Assembly (NCBI GenBank): GCA_905214525.1
Contig: CAJMMN010000004.1
Location: 1 to 64,000, forward strand
DNA: 64,000 bases
Origin: an uncultured bacterium
GTDB taxonomy: Bacteria; Actinomycetota; Coriobacteriia; Coriobacteriales; Coriobacteriaceae
Direction: 5' to 3'
This document shows positions 8,988 to 18,226 of the stretch, in pieces (position 1 is the stretch's first letter; every line of letters begins with the position of its first letter). The position numbers were made by a program, and so were the translations under genes. The notes under the pieces are model-generated. The model had not been told where the DNA came from, made no database searches, and saw only the letters and a list, made by a program, of their open reading frames with translations.

Positions 8988-11057
8988 ATGTCTTCCCAGA
9001 TGACGGTTATTATCGCCGGTATCGTGCTGGTTGTGGCCATCGTGGTCGCACTGGTCATCATGCGTCGCGGCGATTCTCGTTTTACCTACGATACGCAGCA
9101 TGGGACGGCCCCGCGCGCCACCGAGGGCGAGGGCAATACCGCGGCGACCGCCTTTAAGGGCCGCTTCTCCATCCTCACCACGGGTGTGGGCGCGATGTTC
9201 GCGGCGCTTGCCGTCAAGCTGTGGGGCATGCAGATGGTCTCGTCGGACTATTACGAAAAGCAGGCTAATAGCAATCAGACGCGCACCGTTACCACACCCG
9301 CTGTGCGCGGCCGCATCCTCGACCGCAATGGCGTGGCGCTTGTCCAGAACCGTCCCTCACTTGCTGTCGTGGCCTACCGCGACCTTGCCGAGGATGAGGT
9401 TCTGGTTCGCCATCTTGCCAACGTGCTCGGTATGCCCTACGTGGCGGTTCTGCGCAATATCCAGGACAATTCCGAGGGCGCCCAGAGCCTGCATACCATC
9501 GCGACGGACGTCCGTCGCTCCACGGTTGCCTATATTCAGGAGCACGCCGGCGAGTTCCCGGGCGTCAAGATTGCCGAGCGTACCGAGCGCCAGCATCCAT
9601 ATGGCGAGACGGCATGCCATATCTTGGGCTATACCGGCACCATTACCTCCGAGCAGCTCGAGGCCCAGAATAAGAAAATCTCTGGCGATGATGATGCTTC
9701 TGCTGGCAAGATTACGTACCAGTCGGGCGATATCGTGGGCCAGGCGGGTGTTGAGAGCTACTACGAAAACCTGCTGCAGGGTATTCGTGGCGAGCAGACC
9801 GTCAAGGTCGATGCCTCGGGCAATGTGACCGGTCAGGCCGGCGCCGTGCCCGCCAAGGCCGGCTCCGACATTAAGCTCACGCTCGACCTTAAGATCCAAC
9901 AGGCCTGTGAGACGGCGCTGGCGAGCGCCATCGAGCTTGCCAAGACCACCGGCTACAGCAATGCCGGCAACGGCGCTGTGGTGTGCCTCGATCCCAACAA
10001 TGGTGAGATCCTGGGCATGGCGAGCGAGCCCAAGTTCGATCCGTCCGTCTTTATCGGCGGCGTCTCAAATGACGTGTGGACCGAGCTCAATGATGACAAG
10101 GGTTCGCACCCGCTGCTCAACCGCGCCATTAGCGGACAGTACATGTCGGCCTCGACCATCAAGCCGCTCTCGGCACTGGCCGGTCTTGAGTTTGGAACCT
10201 ACACTTCAACGCAGACAACCAACTGCACGGGCTATTGGACGGGCTTGGGCAAGGCTTGGGGCAAGCGCTGCTGGCTGACGTCTGGACACGGCACCATGAC
10301 GCTGCAGTCGGGTATTGCCAACTCGTGCGACCCCGTCTTCTACGATATGGGCAAGGCGTTCTTTTATGACGAGCAACATTCCGAGGGCCTGCAGGAGGTC
10401 TTTCGTCGCTGGGGCCTAGGCAAGACCTGCGGTATCGATTTGCCGAGTGAGGGCGCGGGCCGTATTCCCGATGCCGAGTGGAAAGAGTCGTACTTTACCG
10501 ACGCCTCTGCCGAGGACCGCAAGTGGAATGCCGGCGATATGACCAACATTGCCATCGGCCAGGGCGACATTTTGGTGACGCCTCTGCAGATGGCATGCGC
10601 CTACATGGGCCTTGCCAACGGCGGTAAGCAGTACGTGCCTCACGTGTTTTTGTCTGCCGTGTCGCGCGATGGCGACGGCGATGCCTATAAGTACAACGGC
10701 AAAGGCAAGAAGAAGCGCCTGGAGGCCAAGATCAACAGCGATTCGGATTTGGCTCTTGTTCGCAACGGCATGCACGACGTGATTTACACGGCATCGACGT
10801 CCCTGGCGGCTCACTTTGGCACCCTGACGCCGCAGGTATACGGCAAGTCGGGCACGGGCGAGAAAAGCGGCGAGGACGAATACGCGTGGTTCTGCGCCTA
10901 TGCGCCGGCCGATGATCCCAAGTATGTCATCGCTACTGTCCTGGAGCAGGGCGGCGGTGGCTCAGATACCGCGATGCATGTCGTGCGCGACGTGCTCGGC
11001 GTGATTTATGACGAGCCCGATACCTCTTCGGCCTCGGGCGATTCTTCGGTTCGATAG
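8988..11057 (+). CDS. mrdA: Penicillin-binding protein 2 (elongasome transpeptidase)
   Basis: A 689-aa class B PBP that cross-links peptidoglycan with RodA during rod elongation. It has a short N-terminal hydrophobic segment, a second hydrophobic stretch near residue 65, the PBP dimerisation domain with RGRILDRNG near 110, and the transpeptidase domain. SxxK is seen as STIK near 390 (catalytic Ser) and SxN as SCD in IANSCDPVF. The third motif reads KSGTG rather than the usual KTGT/KTGS. The extra N-terminal helix before the usual anchor is uncommon. It is followed after 9 bp by rodA. Confidence 0.96.
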   Translation: MSSQMTVIIAGIVLVVAIVVALVIMRRGDSRFTYDTQHGTAPRATEGEGNTAATAFKGRFSILTTGVGAMFAALAVKLWGMQMVSSDYYEKQANSNQTRTVTTPAVRGRILDRNGVALVQNRPSLAVVAYRDLAEDEVLVRHLANVLGMPYVAVLRNIQDNSEGAQSLHTIATDVRRSTVAYIQEHAGEFPGVKIAERTERQHPYGETACHILGYTGTITSEQLEAQNKKISGDDDASAGKITYQSGDIVGQAGVESYYENLLQGIRGEQTVKVDASGNVTGQAGAVPAKAGSDIKLTLDLKIQQACETALASAIELAKTTGYSNAGNGAVVCLDPNNGEILGMASEPKFDPSVFIGGVSNDVWTELNDDKGSHPLLNRAISGQYMSASTIKPLSALAGLEFGTYTSTQTTNCTGYWTGLGKAWGKRCWLTSGHGTMTLQSGIANSCDPVFYDMGKAFFYDEQHSEGLQEVFRRWGLGKTCGIDLPSEGAGRIPDAEWKESYFTDASAEDRKWNAGDMTNIAIGQGDILVTPLQMACAYMGLANGGKQYVPHVFLSAVSRDGDGDAYKYNGKGKKKRLEAKINSDSDLALVRNGMHDVIYTASTSLAAHFGTLTPQVYGKSGTGEKSGEDEYAWFCAYAPADDPKYVIATVLEQGGGGSDTAMHVVRDVLGVIYDEPDTSSASGDSSVR

Positions 11058-11066
11058 GAGGTTGCG

Positions 11067-12293
11067 ATGGATTTTTCTCCGGCGGATCTGTTCCGTTCAA
11101 CCAAGACCGGCTCTCGCAGCAGCCTGGACCGCGTCAACAAGCAACTTTCGGCCTCGCGCGGTACGTTTCGCCAAAAGGTGCATATCGGTGTGCTGCTGGC
11201 TACCGTCGCGCTCGTTGCCTATGGCGCCATCATTATTTGGTCGGCGTCACAGTTTAAGGCCGACGCCTCATTCTCGCGCCACCTGCTGGGCATTGGCATT
11301 GGCGCGGTGCTTGCGGTGCTCGTCTGGCGTACCGATCTGCGCGGCATCTCTAACTTCTCGACGGCGCTGCTCGTCATTGACCTTATTGTGATCTTCTCGC
11401 CCAAGATTCCGGGCCTGTCCTATACGGGCGGTCTGGGCATGACGGGCTGGATCAAGATTCCCGGTATCGGCTTGACATTCCAGCCGGTTGAGCTTGCCAA
11501 GCTCATCACCATCTTCTTTATCGCCACGCTTGGCTCGCAGTATAACGGCCGCATCGATACCGTTCGCGACTACGTCAAGCTCTGCGGCATGCTGTCCATT
11601 CCGTTTTTGGCCGTCGTCGCCATGGGCGACCTGGGCTCGGGCCTGGTCGTGCTGGTCTCGGGCGCCATCGTCATCTGCATGAGCGGTGCACGCCGCGAAT
11701 GGGTGCTGTCGACCCTGGCCCTGCTCGTGGGCCTGGTGGCCCTCGTCCTGGCGCTCGATTCGGTCTTTGATTCGTTGCTCGGCCACGATGTGCTCATCAA
11801 GCAGTATCAGATGAACCGCCTGACGGTCTTTATCGACCCCGATAATGCCGATTCGGACGATGCCTACAACCTGCAGCAGTCGCTTATCGCCGTTGGCTCG
11901 GGTGGCTTCTTTGGTAAGGGTTTGGGCCATGCGACGCAGTCGGCCGGCGGCTTTCTGCCTGAGTTCCACACCGACTTCGTCTTCGCCTTCCTGTCCGAGA
12001 CCTTTGGCTTTTGCGGTTCCTTTTTGCTCCTATGCCTCTACGTGCTGCTGATCTTTTCGACGATTCGCGTCGCCTTTAAGTGTGAGTCGCTGTTCTTGCG
12101 CCTATCGTGTGTGGGCATCGTTGGCATGTGGGCGTTCCAGACCTTCGAAAACATCGGCATGTGCATCGGCATGATGCCGATTACCGGTATTCCGCTACCG
12201 TTTATTAGCTTCGGTTCGTCTTCGATGATGATTCAGCTGCTGACGGTGGGTATCGTACAATCCATATGGCGGCATCGTTCGGGCGCCGCGTAA
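11067..12293 (+). CDS. rodA: Peptidoglycan glycosyltransferase RodA (SEDS family)
   Basis: A 408-aa protein with about ten membrane helices that polymerises lipid II together with PBP2. SEDS signatures are visible: FQPVELAKL near residue 142, GKGLGHATQS near 280, and near the C-terminus the TGIPLPFISFGSSSM block. The soluble N-terminal stretch of about 40 residues precedes the first helix. GGAGG upstream of the ATG and the 9-bp gap from mrdA show co-translation. Confidence 0.96.
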   Translation: MDFSPADLFRSTKTGSRSSLDRVNKQLSASRGTFRQKVHIGVLLATVALVAYGAIIIWSASQFKADASFSRHLLGIGIGAVLAVLVWRTDLRGISNFSTALLVIDLIVIFSPKIPGLSYTGGLGMTGWIKIPGIGLTFQPVELAKLITIFFIATLGSQYNGRIDTVRDYVKLCGMLSIPFLAVVAMGDLGSGLVVLVSGAIVICMSGARREWVLSTLALLVGLVALVLALDSVFDSLLGHDVLIKQYQMNRLTVFIDPDNADSDDAYNLQQSLIAVGSGGFFGKGLGHATQSAGGFLPEFHTDFVFAFLSETFGFCGSFLLLCLYVLLIFSTIRVAFKCESLFLRLSCVGIVGMWAFQTFENIGMCIGMMPITGIPLPFISFGSSSMMIQLLTVGIVQSIWRHRSGAA

Positions 12294-12311
12294 CCGCTGG
12301 AGGGGTTTGCT

Positions 12312-13241
12312 ATGAAAATTCCCGTAGATAAGCTGACCCGCGCTTTTAAGATGGGCGCGTCCGTTAAGAAGGATTCCGATACGCCGGTGCGCGTCTCGGT
12401 CTATCTGGATTCGTCCGCCTCGCGCTTTCTTGCTGAGACGGTGCGTGACGCCTTTGTGCCGCAGACGACCTCGGGCATTGTGCGCGTCGAGCGTCTGGGG
12501 GAGGAGCGAATTGCTCCAAAGACCGATACCGATGTGGTGCTGGTGCTCTCGTGCGGCTCCGACCGCTTGGAGAGTGCCGTGCAGGAGCTCGTGATCGCCG
12601 GCGCCCCCGTGTGCGTGCTTGCCGAGTCTGCTGTGGAGGTGCCGTTTATCGAGGAGTCCACGCCTGTGCTCGGCGTGGTAGCGGCAACCGATAAGACGTA
12701 TCTGCTCGAGACGCTTGCCCGCTGGATTCTCGATCGCACCGAAAAGGAAACGGCTTTTGCGGCGAACTTTGCCTTCATGCGCATCGCGGCGGCCAATCGT
12801 ATCATCACCTCGTGCGCGCTCACCAATATGGCGACCGGTGCGCTGGTGTTTTTGCCGGGCGCCGATTATCCCGTTATGGCGCTGGCGCAGGTGGGCATGC
12901 TCTTTGAGCTCGCTGCCGTCTTTGGACGCGGCATTAAGCCTGAGCGCGGCTACGAGGTCGCGGGCGTGCTTGTCGGCGGTCTTGTGATCCGCACGGTCAC
13001 CCGCGCGCTCGTCAAGCAGACGCCGCATATTGGGTTTGCCGTCAAGGCGCTCACTGCTGCCGCGGGCACCTATGGCATGGGCCGTGCGCTCGTTTCGCTC
13101 TACGAGCGCGATGTCGACTACAGCCGTGCCAACGAGGTGGTTACTGCCACGTTCTCCCGCGTTCGCGATCTGGTGACCACGGTCGCGGGCGCTACCCGTC
13201 CTATGGCGTCCTATCAGGACGCATCCGATCTCGCTGCTTAG
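12312..13241 (+). CDS. DUF697-like membrane protein of unknown function in the mre operon
   Basis: A 309-aa protein. Residues 20-130 alternate strands and helices like a small GTPase fold (DTDVVLVLSCGSD, AGAPVCVLAESAV) but show no P-loop or NKxD. Residues 165-285 contain three hydrophobic helices resembling the DUF697 domain that often sits behind GTPase domains. The ATG has GGAGGGG upstream. The gene lies 18 bp after rodA and 10 bp before the radical-SAM gene, so it belongs to the same transcript. No function can be assigned. A membrane-bound pseudo-GTPase is the best structural guess. Confidence 0.75.
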   Translation: MKIPVDKLTRAFKMGASVKKDSDTPVRVSVYLDSSASRFLAETVRDAFVPQTTSGIVRVERLGEERIAPKTDTDVVLVLSCGSDRLESAVQELVIAGAPVCVLAESAVEVPFIEESTPVLGVVAATDKTYLLETLARWILDRTEKETAFAANFAFMRIAAANRIITSCALTNMATGALVFLPGADYPVMALAQVGMLFELAAVFGRGIKPERGYEVAGVLVGGLVIRTVTRALVKQTPHIGFAVKALTAAAGTYGMGRALVSLYERDVDYSRANEVVTATFSRVRDLVTTVAGATRPMASYQDASDLAA

Positions 13242-13251
13242 GGGTTTTCTG

Positions 13252-15129
13252 TTGCGCGTTCCGTATCAAGACTGCTTTCATTTAATTGAGCCGCTGCTCG
13301 CCAAGGTCGAAAAGCCGAGCCGCTATATCGATCACGAGTGGGGCACGCTTTCCAAGGCCGATGCCGACTACCGTTGCTGCCTGATCTACCCGGATGTGTA
13401 CGAGGTTGGTTTGCCCAACCAGGGCATCGCCATCCTCTACAACATCCTTAACCAGGCCGAGGGCATCTCCTGCGAGCGTGGCTATGTGCCGTGGCCCGAT
13501 ATGGGTGACGCCATGCGCGAGGCGGGCATTCCGCTGCTGTCGCTCGAAGGTGCTGCCCCCGTCGCTTCGTTTGATATCGTCGGTCTGCATGTGCCGCACG
13601 AGATGGCGGTGACGAACTTCCTCGAGGCACTCGATCTCGCTGGCATTCCGCTGTTAGCGGCCGACCGAGGTGAAGACGACCCCATCATCATCGCCGGCGG
13701 CCCCTCGGTGTACAACCCCGAGCCGTACGCGGCCTTCTTCGATGCCATCCTCATCGGCGAGGGCGAGGAATCGCTGCTCGAGACCTGCCAGCTGCATCGG
13801 CGCCTGCGCGACGAAGGAGTCCCGCGCGCGCAGATTGTTGAGCAGCTTGCATCCATTGCCGGCAACTACGTGCCGTCGCTCTATGAGATTCGTCACGACG
13901 AGCCCTGCTCGCCGCATGGCTACACCGTGCCGCGCGAGGGCAAGGATGCTCCGGCCGTGGTCTACAAGCGCGTCGTCGAGGATTTCGGCGCCACGAATCC
14001 GCTGTCGCAGTCGTGCGTGCCCTATGCGCAGCTGGTTCACGACCGCCTGTCTATCGAGATTCTGCGCGGCTGCGCTCGCGGCTGTCGTTTTTGCCAGGCC
14101 GGCATGACGTATCGCCCGGTGCGCGAGCGTTCGGCCGACCAGATCGTCTCGTCGGTGATTCAGGGTCTGGAAAAGACCGGCTATGACGAGGTGTCGCTGA
14201 CCTCGCTCTCCACGACCGACCACTCCTGCATTCGCGACGTGCTCGGCAGGCTCAACCGTCGCCTGGAGGATACGGGTATTCGCGTGTCTATTCCGTCGCA
14301 GCGCTTGGATTCGTTTGGCGTGGATATGGCCGAGTCGGTCGCCGGCGAAAAGAAGGGCGGCCTGACGTTCGCGCCCGAGGCCGGCAGCCAGCGCATGCGC
14401 GACATCATTAACAAGAACGTGACCGAGGAGGACCTGGACCGTGCGGCCAAGGCGGCCTTCGAGGCCGGCTGGAACCGCATGAAGCTCTACTTTATGATGG
14501 GCCTTCCCGGTGAGCGCGACGAGGACATCGTAGCCATTGCCAATCTGGCCGATCACGTGCTGGAGCTCGGTCGTTCCGTGGTGCCCAAGGCTCGTCGCGG
14601 CTCGATTTCGGTATCCATCTCGGTTTCGGTCTTTATCCCCAAGGCTGCCACGCCGTTCCAGTGGTGCCCGCAGCTCGACTACGACGACGTCAAGCGTCGC
14701 CAGAAGCTGCTTATCACGAGCGTTCGCAACCGTGCCGTCCGCGTGCATTACCACGATGCCGAGACCTCGCTCATCGAGGCCGCGCTGTCCCGCGCCGGTC
14801 GTGACATGACGCCCGTCATCATCGATGCTTGGCGCTCGGGCTCTCGCTTTGACGCCTGGGTAGAGCATTTCTCGCTCGATAACTGGAAGGAAGCTGCTGC
14901 CAAAAACGGCATCGACCTCAATGAGCTCGTGCACCTGCCCTACGAGTTGGACTGGCGCCTGCCGTGGGAGCACGTGAGTCCCGGCTGCACGCGCGGCTTC
15001 CTCGAGCGCGAGTACCGTCGCTCGCTCGAGGGCGTCACGACTCCCGACTGCACCCGCACGTCGTGCACCGGCTGCGGGATCTGCCCCACGCTCCACGCCA
15101 AGAATGTATTGATGGGTGATCGCGCATGA
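13252..15129 (+). CDS. B12-binding-domain radical SAM protein, TIGR03960 family
   Basis: A 625-aa enzyme. The N-terminal Rossmann-like region resembles cobalamin-binding domains. The radical-SAM core carries Cx3Cx2C in RGCARGCRFCQAG near residues 274-286, which would bind a 4Fe-4S cluster. The C-terminus has a Cys-rich end (CTRTSCTGCGICP) that could hold another cluster or zinc. TIGR03960 proteins regularly pair with the TIGR03936 protein encoded next. Their substrate is unsettled, though position near rplU-rpmA suggests RNA or ribosome modification. The TTG start at 13252 has AGGGG upstream. It overlaps the next gene by ATGA. Confidence 0.92.
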   Translation: MRVPYQDCFHLIEPLLAKVEKPSRYIDHEWGTLSKADADYRCCLIYPDVYEVGLPNQGIAILYNILNQAEGISCERGYVPWPDMGDAMREAGIPLLSLEGAAPVASFDIVGLHVPHEMAVTNFLEALDLAGIPLLAADRGEDDPIIIAGGPSVYNPEPYAAFFDAILIGEGEESLLETCQLHRRLRDEGVPRAQIVEQLASIAGNYVPSLYEIRHDEPCSPHGYTVPREGKDAPAVVYKRVVEDFGATNPLSQSCVPYAQLVHDRLSIEILRGCARGCRFCQAGMTYRPVRERSADQIVSSVIQGLEKTGYDEVSLTSLSTTDHSCIRDVLGRLNRRLEDTGIRVSIPSQRLDSFGVDMAESVAGEKKGGLTFAPEAGSQRMRDIINKNVTEEDLDRAAKAAFEAGWNRMKLYFMMGLPGERDEDIVAIANLADHVLELGRSVVPKARRGSISVSISVSVFIPKAATPFQWCPQLDYDDVKRRQKLLITSVRNRAVRVHYHDAETSLIEAALSRAGRDMTPVIIDAWRSGSRFDAWVEHFSLDNWKEAAAKNGIDLNELVHLPYELDWRLPWEHVSPGCTRGFLEREYRRSLEGVTTPDCTRTSCTGCGICPTLHAKNVLMGDRA

Positions 15130-15938
15130 GTGAGCGCCTGACCGACAACCCCTCGCTCTTTAGGCTTCGTGTTCGCTATGGCAAGCGCGACCGCCTTAAG
15201 TACCTGGGCCATCTCGAAGTAATCCATACCATTGAGCGCATCGTGCGCCGTGCGGGACTTCCCTATGCCGTCACGCAGGGCTTCTCTCCGCACATGCGCG
15301 TGGGCTTCTCTTCGGCGCTACCGGTTGGTACGTCGTCGACCTGCGAGTGGTATGACCTGTTTATGACCGAGTTCGTGGCGCTCGACGAGGCGTTTGGGCG
15401 CCTGGCTGCGGCGTCTCCGGCCGATCTGGCGCCCATCGAGGCGGCGTACATCGACGTGCGCACGCCGGCGTTGACGGCGCAGCTCACGCGTCTGTCGTAT
15501 CGCATCGACCTGCACTTGGATCCCGAGGCGCCCGTAAGCGCCGACGAGGTGCGTCGTGCGATCGACACGCTGCGCGCGGACCATGGCATCGACTACGCGC
15601 GCGGCAAAAAGAGCAAGCGCTTGGATTTGGATCACACGCTCGTGGGCTATGAGCTCACGGCGGGGGAGCGCCCTGACCATTTGGTGCTCATGCTCGACAC
15701 CCATGCCGACAACGAGGGCTCCATGCGTCCGGAAATTTTGCTTTCCGCTGCTGATGTTTTGTTGCAGGGCTTGACCCCGGGCGTGGATGCACCTATTGTT
15801 TCCACCGGTATGCAAGACCTCGTGACCATCTGCTCCTACGATGTCGAGCGTCAGAATCAAGCATGCGAGGACGACGAGGGCCGACTCGTCAGCCCCATAC
15901 CTGTGCGAACTTGTGGATTTGCTCCACATACTCGTTGA
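15126..15938 (+). CDS. TIGR03936/DUF2344 radical-SAM partner protein
   Basis: A 270-aa protein that starts inside the stop region of the TIGR03960 gene (ATGA overlap), a sign of translational coupling. Residues 10-80 contain the family pattern RYGKRDRLKYLGHLE and GFSPHMRVGFSSALPVG. In many bacteria this domain is fused to the radical-SAM protein. Here the two remain separate. It has no cysteine cluster of its own and is probably a substrate-binding subunit. The final bases of the gene form the -35 element of the rplU promoter. Confidence 0.9.
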   Translation: MSERLTDNPSLFRLRVRYGKRDRLKYLGHLEVIHTIERIVRRAGLPYAVTQGFSPHMRVGFSSALPVGTSSTCEWYDLFMTEFVALDEAFGRLAAASPADLAPIEAAYIDVRTPALTAQLTRLSYRIDLHLDPEAPVSADEVRRAIDTLRADHGIDYARGKKSKRLDLDHTLVGYELTAGERPDHLVLMLDTHADNEGSMRPEILLSAADVLLQGLTPGVDAPIVSTGMQDLVTICSYDVERQNQACEDDEGRLVSPIPVRTCGFAPHTR

Positions 15939-15963
15939 CGGGGGTATTTTCGCCTGCTACTAT
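15935..15963 (+). promoter_or_regulatory. Promoter of rplU-rpmA
   Basis: TTGACG at 15935-15940 and TACTAT at 15958-15963 are separated by 17 bp, with an upstream TGC extending the -10 box. The -35 overlaps the TGA stop of the preceding gene. Confidence 0.75.
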
Positions 15964-16005
15964 ATTCGGCTGTTGCACTAACTGATGCATGAAGGGCAAG
16001 TAAAC

Positions 16006-16380
16006 ATGTACGCAATCGTTAACACGGGCGGCAAGCAGTACAAGGTCGCCACCGACGATGTCATCACCGTCGAGAAGATCGAGGGCAATGAGGGCGACAA
16101 GGTCACCCTGCCGGTCATCTTCCTCAACGATGGTAAAAAGATCGTCACCGATCCCGACAAGCTGGCCAAGGCCAAGGTTACCGCTCAGATCGTTGAGCAG
16201 TTCAAGGGCGAGAAGCAGCTGGTCTTCAAGTTCCACAAGCGTAAGCGCTATCGTCGTCTGAAGGGTCACCGTCAGCAGCTCACCAAGCTGAAGATCGTGA
16301 AGGTCCAGGCTACGTCCCGCGCCAAGAAGGCTGTCAAGGCAGAGGCCGAGGCTGTTGCCGAGGCTCCCGTCGCCGAGTAG
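16006..16380 (+). CDS. rplU: 50S ribosomal protein L21
   Basis: A 124-aa 23S rRNA-binding protein. The start MYAIVNTGGKQYKV and the KRKRYRRLKGHRQ segment are diagnostic of L21. An Ala/Glu/Lys-rich tail of about 20 residues extends past the usual end. ATG 16006 is chosen over the in-frame ATG 15985 because it gives the conserved L21 N-terminus. rpmA follows after 33 bp in the usual L21-L27-Obg order. Confidence 0.98.
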   Translation: MYAIVNTGGKQYKVATDDVITVEKIEGNEGDKVTLPVIFLNDGKKIVTDPDKLAKAKVTAQIVEQFKGEKQLVFKFHKRKRYRRLKGHRQQLTKLKIVKVQATSRAKKAVKAEAEAVAEAPVAE

Positions 16381-16413
16381 ATTACACTCGTAACGAAAGA
16401 GTAGGTATACACA

Positions 16414-16671
16414 ATGGCACACAAAAAAGGACTCGGTTCCTCCCGTAATGGCCGTGACTCCCGCGGTCAGCGCCTTGGCACGAAGCGCTATGCCGGCCAG
16501 ACGGTAACCACGGGCACGATTCTCGTCCGTCAGCACGGCACTCACATCCACCCGGGTGAGAACGTTGGCCGTGGCAAGGACGACACGCTGTTCGCGCTGG
16601 TCGACGGTACCGTTGAGTTCCACAAGGGTATCAAGCACAGGGTCAGCGTACGCCCGCTCGCGAACGCGTAA
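16414..16671 (+). CDS. rpmA: 50S ribosomal protein L27
   Basis: An 85-aa protein near the peptidyl-transferase centre. MAHKKGLGSSRNGRDS and GTILVRQHGTHIHPG are characteristic. It begins directly with MAHKKG and lacks the cleavable N-terminal extension known from Firmicutes such as Staphylococcus aureus. A terminator follows before obg. Confidence 0.98.
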   Translation: MAHKKGLGSSRNGRDSRGQRLGTKRYAGQTVTTGTILVRQHGTHIHPGENVGRGKDDTLFALVDGTVEFHKGIKHRVSVRPLANA

Positions 16672-16696
16672 TTCACCCTTCATAGAGCACATATGT

Positions 16697-16740
16697 GGGA
16701 GGCACTTGAGTTTTAGGATTCAAGGGTCTCCTTCTTTTTT
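16697..16740 (+). terminator. Terminator after rpmA
   Basis: Imperfect stem 16697-16709 with 16720-16732 (GGAGGCACTTGA against TCAAGGGTCTCC), followed by TTCTTTTTT. It sits only about 17 bp before the obg start, so obg is probably fed by read-through or a weak local promoter. Confidence 0.65.
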
Positions 16741-16756
16741 GTAGGAGGCGATTCTG

Positions 16757-18223
16757 TTGTCACAGTTCACCGATATCAGCCGCATTAACGTGTGCGGCGG
16801 CGACGGCGGAGCCGGATGCATGTCGTTTAGGCGCGAGGCATTTGTCCCCAAGGGCGGCCCCGATGGCGGCGACGGCGGTCGTGGCGGCAACGTCGTCATC
16901 CAGGCCGACGCTCAGCTGTCTTCGCTGATCGATTACCGCTTTAAGCATCATTTTCGTGCCGAGCGCGGAACGCACGGTCAGGGCGCCCGCCGCAACGGAA
17001 AGAGCGGCGAGGACCTTATTCTCAAGGTTCCCATGGGCACCGTGGTGCGCGAGCTCGACCCCGAGACGCAGACCCCGATGTTCGAGATTGCCGACTTGGT
17101 TCACGACGGCGAGCGCGTTGTCGTGGCTCCCGGCGGTGCCGGCGGCCTGGGCAACACGCACTTTGTGACGTCGGTGCGCCGCGCGCCCGCGTTTGCTCAG
17201 CTGGGCGAACCGGCCGAGGAGCACTGGATTGAGCTCGAGATGAAGCTTATGGCCGATGCCGCGCTCGTGGGCTTTCCCTCGGTTGGCAAGTCCTCTCTCA
17301 TCGCGCGTATGAGTGCCGCCCGTCCCAAGATTGCCGACTATCCGTTTACCACGCTTGTGCCGAACCTCGGCATGGTGCGTGCCGGTGAGTATTCTTACGT
17401 CGTTGCCGACGTTCCTGGTTTGATCGAGGGCGCGAGCGAGGGCAAGGGCCTGGGCCACCAGTTCCTGCGCCACATTGAGCGTACGGCCCTGATCATGCAT
17501 GTCGTCGACATGACGGGCGGTTTTGAGGATCGCGACCCGGTTGAGGATTACCGCATCATCAACCGTGAGCTCGAGCAGTATGGCGCCGAGCTTTCGGAGC
17601 GTCCGCAGATCGTTGTCGCCAACAAGTGCGATGCGCCGGGCACGGCCGACAAGATTGCCGACCTTAAGCGTGCAGCGCTCGACGATGGCCATATGTTCTT
17701 TGCCGTGTCCGCCGTGACTGGCGCCGGCCTCAACACGCTGATGCTTGCCGTGGGCGAGCAGGTGGCTAAGCTTCGCGCCGAGCTGGCGGTCTCCGATGAG
17801 CCGGTCGTTCTGCGCGACGATGAGTGGGAGCGCCGCCGCCTGCAGCGTGAGAAGCGGTTCCGCATTGTCCAGGAAGAGCCCGGTGCCTTCCGTGTGGTTG
17901 GTCGCGCGATTGAGCGCATGGTCATCCAGACCGACTGGGAAAACGAGGAAGCCGTCATTTACCTGCAGCATAAGTTTGCGCGTATGGGTGTCGACGACGC
18001 GCTCGAGAAGGCCGGTTGCCGTGCGGGCGATGAGGTCCGTATTTGCCAGCGTGCCTTTGACTTTGAGGGCGCCGAGGACTTCTCGGAGTACGAGGAGCTC
18101 GATGATGCTGGCGAGGACGTTGCCGTTGAGGCCATTGACGTGGCCGATGCTGCGGATGAGGGCGTCGAGGTTGTCGATGTGGCAGACCTCGCGGACGATG
18201 TCGAGACCCCGGAGGGCGAGTAA
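16757..18223 (+). CDS. obg: GTPase Obg/CgtA
   Basis: A 488-aa ribosome-assembly and stress-linked GTPase. The glycine-rich Obg fold occupies residues 1-158 (GGDGGRGGNV). The G domain follows with P-loop GFPSVGKSS near 173, switch DVPGLIEG near 217 and NKCD near 290. The C-terminal OCT domain (about 340-430) is the variant seen in Gram-positive Obg. The last 50 residues are strongly acidic. TTG start at 16757 with AGGAGG upstream. Confidence 0.97.
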   Translation: MSQFTDISRINVCGGDGGAGCMSFRREAFVPKGGPDGGDGGRGGNVVIQADAQLSSLIDYRFKHHFRAERGTHGQGARRNGKSGEDLILKVPMGTVVRELDPETQTPMFEIADLVHDGERVVVAPGGAGGLGNTHFVTSVRRAPAFAQLGEPAEEHWIELEMKLMADAALVGFPSVGKSSLIARMSAARPKIADYPFTTLVPNLGMVRAGEYSYVVADVPGLIEGASEGKGLGHQFLRHIERTALIMHVVDMTGGFEDRDPVEDYRIINRELEQYGAELSERPQIVVANKCDAPGTADKIADLKRAALDDGHMFFAVSAVTGAGLNTLMLAVGEQVAKLRAELAVSDEPVVLRDDEWERRRLQREKRFRIVQEEPGAFRVVGRAIERMVIQTDWENEEAVIYLQHKFARMGVDDALEKAGCRAGDEVRICQRAFDFEGAEDFSEYEELDDAGEDVAVEAIDVADAADEGVEVVDVADLADDVETPEGE

Positions 18224-18226
18224 GCC

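Noticed and set aside
16672..16756. Small gene between rpmA and obg
   Set aside because: The short frame covers a hairpin terminator and has no conserved start or composition. It is explained by the terminator and the obg ribosome site.
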